Positions 24,141 through 28,453 of a stretch of DNA of 28,453 nt are shown piece after piece; the first letter of the stretch is position 1, and every line of letters starts with the position of its first letter. The notes below the pieces were generated by a model. That model ran no database searches. It saw only the letters and a list, made by a program, of their open reading frames with translations, and was not told the origin of the DNA. A program made the position numbers and the translations under genes. Source of the DNA: a virus; the IMG/VR virus record IMGVR_UViG_3300031602_000027, positions 1 through 28,453 of that record; one strand, written 5' to 3'.

Positions 24141-25422
24141 TAAGGATAATGTATATGAGTTTGGTGTATTTAATTTAGCAGTACCTCAAAATATATCAGA
24201 ACCAAAAAATATTAAAACTCTTAGTACTAAGTATGTTCCATTTGGAGATGATAACTTATTTCCTCAGTATTTAGCTGAGTTAAAAAGAAAATCATCTACT
24301 AATCGTTCAGTACTTGCTCAGAAAACTATATTCACAAGTGGTGCTAAGTTTGTCTGCAACAATCCTGAACTTGAAAGGTTTGTAGAAGATGTAAATGCAG
24401 ACCACGAATCATTAAGAGATGTTTTTAAAAAACTTGCTGATGATTACTATACATTTGGAAACTCTTATATGGAGTGCGTTATATATGATGGAGGTATAAA
24501 TCTATATCATTTAGACGCAACAAAAGTAAGAATTTCAAAAACCAATAAAGAAATATATATCAATTCTGATTGGTGTAGATATTGGGACAATGACGAAAAA
24601 ATAACAAGACTTCCTATATACCCTAGAGTAGCACACAATAAATTTGTAGTTCATTTTAAAGACTACGAACCTACATTCAATTTTTATGGTCTTCCTGATT
24701 ATGTTGCTGCATTAGAACATATTGCAGTTGATTTTGAAATTGGAAAATGGAATCATACTAAATTTAAAAATGGTTTTCAGCCTTCAGCAATCGTTGAGAT
24801 TAATGGGGATATGGGAGAAGAAGAAGCTAAGAAATTAGTTAAAGAAGCACAAAAGAAATTTGTAGGAGAGGGAAATAATGGCAAGATTATGTTTATCGTT
24901 AAAAACGGAGATACTACTCCTGCTAATATTCAGGTTATAAAAGACGACCAAGAAGGAAGTTGGTTAGACTTACAAAGAGTTACCGACCAAAACATAATAA
25001 CAGCTCATAGATGGCAACCTTCCTTGAGTGGTATTGTTAGTTCAGGTAAAATGAATAATACAGGAAGTGAAATTAGGATAGCTTATGACTTAGCTATGAC
25101 TACAGTTATTAAAGACACATCTGAATTACTGTTAAATGGGATTAGAAAGGTTTTATATAATGAGTTAGGATTTGACCCTAAAGACTTAAAAATACATTAT
25201 GAGCCACCTGTATCTTATGCTAATGAGATAGATGTTAAAACTGTTCTTACCATAAACGAACAAAGAAGAATGTTAGATGAAGACTTGCCAATGCTAGAAA
25301 ATGGAGATATGTTTATTGCAGACAGAGAGGTAATAATTACTGATGATAATGAGATTGATGAACAAGAGAATTATGAATTGGAAGATGAAGAGGATTATGA
25401 TGAAACTATAATAAAAGAATAA
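24088..25422 (+). CDS. Portal protein
   Basis: A 444-residue portal of the PBSX/HK97-like class, the dodecameric ring through which DNA enters the head. Visible patterns are YVPFGDDNLFPQYLAELKRK (residues about 48-67), the clip and stem region with YYTFGNSYMECVIYDGG (125-141), LYHLDATKVRIS, YPRVAHNKFVVHFKDYE, YYGLPDYVAAL-like segment FYGLPDYVAALEHIAVD (205-221), FKNGFQPSAIVEINGDMGEE, and LSGIVSSGKMNNTGSEIRIA (306-325). The C-terminus is extremely acidic (EDEEDYDETIIKE). The start is GTG at 24088, inside the 3' end of the preceding gene, preceded by CGGAG; an ATG nearby at 24150 is in another frame. The gene is found after the capsid and tail tube genes rather than between terminase and protease, which is unusual. 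Family call is firm. Confidence 0.88.
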   Translation: MRKKSVKPKSQVKTSSNSKDNVYEFGVFNLAVPQNISEPKNIKTLSTKYVPFGDDNLFPQYLAELKRKSSTNRSVLAQKTIFTSGAKFVCNNPELERFVEDVNADHESLRDVFKKLADDYYTFGNSYMECVIYDGGINLYHLDATKVRISKTNKEIYINSDWCRYWDNDEKITRLPIYPRVAHNKFVVHFKDYEPTFNFYGLPDYVAALEHIAVDFEIGKWNHTKFKNGFQPSAIVEINGDMGEEEAKKLVKEAQKKFVGEGNNGKIMFIVKNGDTTPANIQVIKDDQEGSWLDLQRVTDQNIITAHRWQPSLSGIVSSGKMNNTGSEIRIAYDLAMTTVIKDTSELLLNGIRKVLYNELGFDPKDLKIHYEPPVSYANEIDVKTVLTINEQRRMLDEDLPMLENGDMFIADREVIITDDNEIDEQENYELEDEEDYDETIIKE

Positions 25423-25423
25423 T

Positions 25424-26035
25424 ATGGCAAATTTAAGACAATATATTCCATTAGCAACAGCAGGAGAGGTAATATCTCAATCATTTACTAATGCTAATAC
25501 AGACCCTTATTTAATATCTAATGACACGATTGTTATGGCTGAATTGGCTCATATAAAATCATTAATAGGTGTTAAGTTTTATGGAGAGCTAAAGCTACAA
25601 AACAACGCAGGAACATTAACTACTGCTAATCAAGACCTTATGACTTATTATCTTATTCCTGCTTTATGTTGGATGACTAGATTTGAAGTTATATTAGAAA
25701 TACAAAATAACAGTTCTTCAGCAGGTGTTGTTACAAATTTAGACGAGTTTGCTGCTGCAGTTAGTCCTGCCGAATTAAACGTATATAGACAAAGTACTTA
25801 TAGGAAAGGTCAATTATTTTTAACTGATATGATGGATTATATAAATGGAACTGACCAAGCAGGATTGTTTCCTACTTATGATGCTAACAAAGGCTGTTCA
25901 GGTAATGAGGTTTGGAAAAATCATGGAATAATAATGTATGATAGTATATATGATAGAAATATGTATGGTGTTTGTGGCTCTTGCTATAACAATGGCTATA
26001 ATAATACCTATAATAACGATTGTAATTGTAATTAA
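25424..26035 (+). CDS. Head-tail connector (adaptor), Cys/Asn-rich end
   Basis: A 203-residue protein starting ATGGCA one base after the portal stop. The body looks like a gp6-type head-tail adaptor: a helical protein with ELAHIKSLIGVKFYGELKLQ (residues about 40-59), NQDLMTYYLIPALCWMTRFE (about 69-88) and a helix with VYRQSTYRKGQLFLTDMMDY. Adaptors of this type join the portal ring to the tail, matching its place directly after the portal. The C-terminal 30 residues are odd: a run rich in Asn, Tyr and Cys, with four Cys in a CGSC...DCNC arrangement. This could be a metal or disulfide-stapled extension, but in a cytoplasmic assembly a metal site is more likely. The adaptor call rests on position and helical pattern. 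Confidence 0.65.
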   Translation: MANLRQYIPLATAGEVISQSFTNANTDPYLISNDTIVMAELAHIKSLIGVKFYGELKLQNNAGTLTTANQDLMTYYLIPALCWMTRFEVILEIQNNSSSAGVVTNLDEFAAAVSPAELNVYRQSTYRKGQLFLTDMMDYINGTDQAGLFPTYDANKGCSGNEVWKNHGIIMYDSIYDRNMYGVCGSCYNNGYNNTYNNDCNCN

Positions 26036-26046
26036 AAAATTATAAA

Positions 26047-26703
26047 ATGGCAAGTAACGAACACGCATATTTAAGTGAACCTAATCTTCATAATCCTAAA
26101 GGATTATCTTTAGCCAATAATGATACTTTATGCTCTAAGAATAACTCAGGACAATTAGAGTGGGTAAGTAAATCATATATAAAAACAGATACTATTATCA
26201 ATACGGGGTACTGTACTTTAGCTACTAATTATAAATTTCCATCTTCAGTTAATAATAACAATAAAGCTCCATTTGATATGAATCAAGATTATGGCAGCCC
26301 TACAATAAGTTCTGTAACTTTAGTAAACCAAAACCTATTCTTTAGAATCTTTGCTCCTTGTGCATCTCAAGATGCTGTAATAAATAGATGTAGAATTCAG
26401 GTTACAAATGATGCAGATGTAGACACTACGTTTTCTGTGGCTTTAGTAAAGTATACGCCTATTAATTCAGCAACAACAGTATACCCTACTGTTTTATTTG
26501 AAAAGGTAGTTCAAGGAATGGATAGTAATGATAAGGTACTTACAACTGATTTAATAGTTCCTAGTGACTTTACAAATACAAATATATCTAAAGGAGACCA
26601 TATTTTTATAATGGCTAAGGGAATTGTGGATGGAGAACTTACCTCAGTAGGAAGTGCATCTACAGTAACAGTAATAACAGAGTTAGGGTATTCTACAAAT
26701 TAA
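26047..26703 (+). CDS. Appendage-type structural protein
   Basis: A 218-residue protein starting ATGGCA. The N-terminus, NEHAYLSEPNLHNPKGLSLA (residues 4-23) followed by SGQLEWV, has the L-H-x-P-K-G pattern that I know from the N-terminal attachment parts of phage fibres and spikes of Bacteroidota. The rest (50-218) is predicted beta-sandwich: FFRIFAPCASQDAVINRCRI, ATTVYPTVLFEKV and VTVITELGYSTN are alternating hydrophobic strands. It lacks any catalytic motif. Lying just after the head-tail connector and before the holin-like gene, it may be a head fibre, capsid spike or tail appendage. The evidence supports a virion appendage; location on the particle is not shown. Confidence 0.6.
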   Translation: MASNEHAYLSEPNLHNPKGLSLANNDTLCSKNNSGQLEWVSKSYIKTDTIINTGYCTLATNYKFPSSVNNNNKAPFDMNQDYGSPTISSVTLVNQNLFFRIFAPCASQDAVINRCRIQVTNDADVDTTFSVALVKYTPINSATTVYPTVLFEKVVQGMDSNDKVLTTDLIVPSDFTNTNISKGDHIFIMAKGIVDGELTSVGSASTVTVITELGYSTN

Positions 26704-26874
26704 ATGAAAACAACAATACAAGATAGCGTGAAAGAAACAGTACTACTTTGGACAACAAATTTAGGAGCAATAGGAATAGGAATTGCAGACTTTAATGCTA
26801 TATTGACTACAATATCACTTAGCTTAGCTATAATAATTACATTATATAATCAATATAAAAAAACAAAAAAATAA
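26704..26874 (+). CDS. Small two-helix membrane protein, holin-like
   Basis: A 56-residue gene, shorter than most gene finders keep by default. It starts with ATG directly against the preceding stop (TAAATG), and ends seven bases before the next gene. The protein has a short polar N-terminus (MKTTIQDSVKET), a hydrophobic segment at about 13-28 (VLLWTTNLGAIGIGIA), a short turn with Asp29, a second hydrophobic segment at about 33-48 (ILTTISLSLAIIITLY) and a Lys-rich tail (QYKKTKK). Two membrane spans plus a basic C-terminus in a lysis neighbourhood are the features of a class II holin. No family is recognised, so the call rests on topology and on the nearby DUF5675 gene. Confidence 0.7.
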   Translation: MKTTIQDSVKETVLLWTTNLGAIGIGIADFNAILTTISLSLAIIITLYNQYKKTKK

Positions 26875-26880
26875 AATAAA

Positions 26881-27366
26881 ATGGCAACAACAATAACACC
26901 AAGCGATTTTTCTGTATCTATAAACGATTCTATAGTTTTAAATTCCAACTCTTATGGTGGAACATCATCTTATGTAGCTAATGATTGTGATGCTGCAGAC
27001 CAAAGAATATTTAATGTAGCTCTAAAAGCTGCTGAAGGAGCTTTAACCTGGACTAATTTATTTTGGTATCAAACAGCTAATCAACAAGGTCAAGGTATAG
27101 CAAGTCAGTTTAAATACGTAAGAGTAACAAACTTAGACGACGAAAATTATATTCTATTGAATATTGAGTCTCAAACAGCAAATAACTCTATTACAGTAAA
27201 ACTAGAAGCAGGGGAATCATTTTCTTTACAGAATGGAAAACTATTAGCTTCTACTAGTGCAATAGCAGAATCATACCCTGTCCCTGTAGATGTTGAATTT
27301 ATAAAGGCTGCTGCTGATACGGCTGCAGTAGATGTAGAAATTTTAACAGTACTTAAGACTACGTGA
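26881..27366 (+). CDS. Small beta-rich structural protein
   Basis: A 161-residue protein starting ATGGCA behind the leader AAAAAAATAAAATAAA, identical to that of the probable major tail gene. Patterns include YVRVTNLDDENYILLNIES (residues about 79-97), SITVKLEAGESFSLQNGKLL (103-122) and a final hydrophobic strand. The centre resembles jelly-roll-like coat or spike proteins in which v-x-v-t-N-x-d-x-x-n-x-i precedes a l-x-p-G-x-s-f-x-l strand; I know this combination from small virion proteins of marine phages, usually unannotated. The C-terminus is Ala/Asp-rich. Its place between the holin-like gene and the DUF5675 gene is unusual for a virion part and may reflect translational coupling to the next gene through the GTGA overlap. 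Function not assigned. Confidence 0.6.
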   Translation: MATTITPSDFSVSINDSIVLNSNSYGGTSSYVANDCDAADQRIFNVALKAAEGALTWTNLFWYQTANQQGQGIASQFKYVRVTNLDDENYILLNIESQTANNSITVKLEAGESFSLQNGKLLASTSAIAESYPVPVDVEFIKAAADTAAVDVEILTVLKTT

Positions 27367-27836
27367 TAAAAATAATAAAAGAATTTATATTAAAGATGAT
27401 TAAAGAAGAGTGCAATAAAGAAAAAGCAGGTCTCTTAATTATTCGAGATACGTTTACAGAAAATTCAGTTATAGGTAAGCTCTACTGTAATGGAGAATTT
27501 ATTTCCCATACTTTAGAATTGCCTTGGAATAACAATAAAAAAAGAGTATCTTGTATACCTAAAGGAGATTACAAATGCAGGGTAAGATTAGCTAGAGAGA
27601 GCGGAAGCAGAGACTATGTTCACTTGCTAGTAGAGAATGTAGATAGCCGTTCTCACATCTTATTCCACAGGGGTAATGTCCCATCCGATAGCAAAGGATG
27701 TATATTAACAGGCTCTCATAGAGCAGAAGAACCTGACAAAATTTTAGATAGTAAAATAGCTCACACTTATTTAATGAAATATATATTAGGTAAGAATCTA
27801 AGTTTAAACATAAATTTAATAATTAAAAACAGATAA
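27363..27836 (+). CDS. DUF5675 protein, probable cell-wall-active lysis enzyme
   Basis: A 157-residue protein of the DUF5675 family. The signature is clear: RDTFTENSVIGKLYCNGEF (residues 28-46), HTLELPWNNNKKRVSCIPKG (49-68), then ILFHRGNVPSDSKGCILTG (99-117). His102 followed by Gly112-Cys113 in H-x-G-N...S-x-G-C-I is arranged like the catalytic His and Cys of L,D-transpeptidases, which DUF5675 resembles, so activity on peptidoglycan cross-links is a reasonable inference. It starts with GTG overlapping the preceding TGA by four bases and contains a second in-frame Met (residue 12) that could be the true start. It lies between two holin-like genes, which supports a lysis role. The exact reaction is not established for this family as far as I know. 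Confidence 0.8.
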   Translation: MIKIIKEFILKMIKEECNKEKAGLLIIRDTFTENSVIGKLYCNGEFISHTLELPWNNNKKRVSCIPKGDYKCRVRLARESGSRDYVHLLVENVDSRSHILFHRGNVPSDSKGCILTGSHRAEEPDKILDSKIAHTYLMKYILGKNLSLNINLIIKNR

Positions 27837-27837
27837 A

Positions 27838-28029
27838 ATGAAAAAATTTCTAAGTAAGTTCTTAATCGGACAAATGTTCAAGAGTAAAAAGTTTTGGTAT
27901 GCAGTAGGTTCAGTATTAGTTCCCGCATTGGTAACTTTTCTAGGTGTAGATATTTTAGTTGCTGAACAAATATTCCAAGCTTTATTAGTTTTAATATTAG
28001 GACAAGGAATTGCTGATATTAAAAAATAA
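27838..28029 (+). CDS. Small membrane protein, second holin candidate
   Basis: A 63-residue protein starting two bases after the DUF5675 gene (TAAAATG). A short basic N-terminus (MKKFLSKFLIGQMFKSKKF) is followed by two hydrophobic segments, YAVGSVLVPALVTFLGV (residues about 21-37) and IFQALLVLILGQGIADI (about 45-61), then a Lys pair. The ending l-g-Q-G-i-A-D-x-x-K is familiar from small phage membrane proteins next to lysis genes. Together with the gene at 26704 this makes two holin-like proteins flanking the lysis enzyme; one may be a holin and the other an antiholin or spanin-like helper. It is the last gene of the long operon before the non-coding gap. Confidence 0.7.
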   Translation: MKKFLSKFLIGQMFKSKKFWYAVGSVLVPALVTFLGVDILVAEQIFQALLVLILGQGIADIKK

Positions 28030-28034
28030 ATTAG

Positions 28035-28042
28035 TATATTTG
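28035..28042 (+). promoter_or_regulatory. Bacteroidota -7 box TATATTTG in the intergenic gap
   Basis: TATATTTGCC, the same ten bases as before the 20167 gene, lies six bases after the stop of the last operon gene and faces the + strand. A TTG at 28010-28012, about 22 bases upstream, could serve as a weak -33 element. No gene starts within 190 bases, but a strong terminator lies about 60 bases downstream, so the product would be short. Confidence 0.45.
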
Positions 28043-28046
28043 CCTA

Positions 28047-28126
28047 CCATTTGCTAGTTACATATGGTATTCTTAGTTTGATAATAGTTTTAGTTAGAAG
28101 AAAGGGGGGTAGTTTCCCCTTTTTTT
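28047..28126 (+). ncRNA. Candidate short RNA between promoter box and terminator
   Basis: If transcription starts a few bases after the 28035 box it would run to the terminator at about 28126, giving an RNA of about 80 bases. It holds no substantial reading frame: the only ATG (28064) is followed by four sense codons and a stop. TACCAT (28045-28050) and ATGGTA (28064-28069) can pair. This is an inference from the promoter and terminator spacing; the element could be just the operon terminator. Confidence 0.3.
28098..28126 (+). terminator. Strong intrinsic terminator after the late operon
   Basis: AAAGGGG (28101-28107) pairs with CCCCTTT (28116-28122) around the loop GGTAGTTT; A-T pairs and one G-U with the T-run may extend the stem to 28098. 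A T7 run (28120-28126) follows the C4. It lies about 70 bases after the last gene and would end the long structural and lysis transcript. Confidence 0.88.
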
Positions 28127-28174
28127 GCGTCTTGTTTATAATTTTTTTTGTACCTTGTGCAACCTAAAAACACC

Positions 28175-28215
28175 TTGAAACTGCTGTGTATGTGCATAAG
28201 GCGTTGAAACTGCTG
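28175..28215 (+). repeat. 12-bp direct repeat TTGAAACTGCTG, 29 bases apart
   Basis: Exact copies at 28175-28186 and 28204-28215. Between them is TATGTGCATA. The pair lies in the 113-base gap between the terminator and the next gene, 24 bases before its ATG. Candidate operator or regulator-binding pair; the rest of the gap (28127-28174) holds T-runs and no gene. Confidence 0.75.
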
Positions 28216-28239
28216 ACATTACAAACTAATAAATTTTAA

Positions 28240-28453
28240 ATGAAAGAATATGGACGAAGATTAAGATTATCTACTGATGAAGAAAATCTTATATATAAGC
28301 ACCGAGCAAAATCAGTAGACAATATCAATGATAACTCAGCATTAGACCTGCATTTATCTGAAAGAGGGATAGAGCAAAAAGATGTTGTTTCCGTTAAGCA
28401 TTGGCAATCAGCAAGTGGAGATTATAGATTCTCAATAGTTACAAAAGAAGACT
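28240..28453 (+). CDS. Partial gene cut by the window end
   Basis: An open frame from the ATG at 28240 runs off the end of the window after 71 codons. The N-terminus MKEYGRRLRLSTDEENLIYK is charged and helical, followed by SALDLHLSERGIEQKDVVSV and KHWQSASGDYRFSIVTKED. I recall this type of N-terminal region (helical start, then e-r-G-i-x-x-x-d-V-x-x-v-k-x-W, then F-S-I) from Bacteroidota phage proteins that continue into a metallophosphoesterase-like domain, but that domain would lie outside the window, so the call is tentative. It is preceded by an A/T-rich leader and by the 12-bp repeat pair, and follows a terminator, so it starts a new transcription unit, possibly one that begins the replication or early genes. 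Confidence 0.55.
   Translation, partial: MKEYGRRLRLSTDEENLIYKHRAKSVDNINDNSALDLHLSERGIEQKDVVSVKHWQSASGDYRFSIVTKED

Noticed and set aside
1-28453. tRNA genes, integrase, attachment sites, insertion sequences
   Set aside because: I looked for CCA-ended cloverleaf-like segments, recombinase motifs and transposase genes with inverted ends and saw none that I could support.

Overview
The window is one strand-coherent, AT-rich block of a tailed phage (or prophage) genome. Every supportable gene is on the + strand, most are separated by 0-25 bases, and nearly all recognisable genes are virion morphogenesis or lysis genes. Long non-contractile (siphovirus) morphology is indicated by a tape-measure protein, a frameshifted tail assembly chaperone and the absence of a sheath gene. 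The host is probably a Bacteroidota member, likely a flavobacterium. The reasons are A-rich leaders without Shine-Dalgarno sequences before most start codons, TATATTTG boxes that fit the Bacteroidota -7 consensus TAnnTTTG, and a domain repertoire (BspA-like/DUF285 repeats, PKD-like, LamG-like, DUF5675) common in flavobacterial phages. No integrase, repressor, tRNA, CRISPR array or reverse transcriptase was seen.

Layout. 19-1062: two unknown small genes and a probable small terminase. 1046-2491: large terminase. 2557-3911: an unknown helical protein, then a tail assembly chaperone whose C-terminal half is reached only through a -1 ribosomal frameshift at T TTT TTG (3600-3606). 3917-16205: a 12.3 kb adhesion and tail-tip block of four giant proteins (635, 605, 1302 and 1547 aa). 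16218-20141: a small unknown protein, an HK97-gp10-like tail-completion protein and the 1056-aa tape measure. 20167-20951: three small genes (Cys-rich, Cys-rich, possible HTH) behind their own promoter box. 21017-23777: ClpP-type prohead protease with a scaffold-like tail, major capsid protein and probable major tail protein, with hairpins on both sides of the last. 23850-26035: small basic protein, portal and head-tail connector. 26047-28029: appendage-like proteins and a lysis group (two holin-like small membrane proteins and a DUF5675 protein). 28030-28239: a non-coding gap with a promoter box, a strong terminator and a 12-bp direct repeat. 28240 onward: the start of a gene cut by the window edge.

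The genes together make the head (protease, capsid, portal, connector), the tail (chaperone, terminator, major tail protein, tape measure, tip), a DNA packaging motor (two terminases) and a lysis system. Head and tail genes are not in the textbook order: tail genes and the tape measure sit between the terminase and the protease/capsid/portal set.

The most unusual signal is in the adhesion block. Small carbohydrate-binding-like beta modules, each starting with a version of E-x-(L/I/M)-x-N-G-D-F and ending in S-V-K-E-V, are inserted inside loops of other domains and also inside each other. At 14967-16073 three such modules appear nested like Russian dolls inside the C-terminal cap of a DUF285 repeat domain, with short DNA repeats at the borders. 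A LamG-like domain nested in another LamG-like domain (3917-5824) and a C1q-like domain within the tail-tip protein (7646-11554) show the same design. I infer a cassette-like way of building and varying host-recognition proteins; the mechanism is not shown by this sequence alone.
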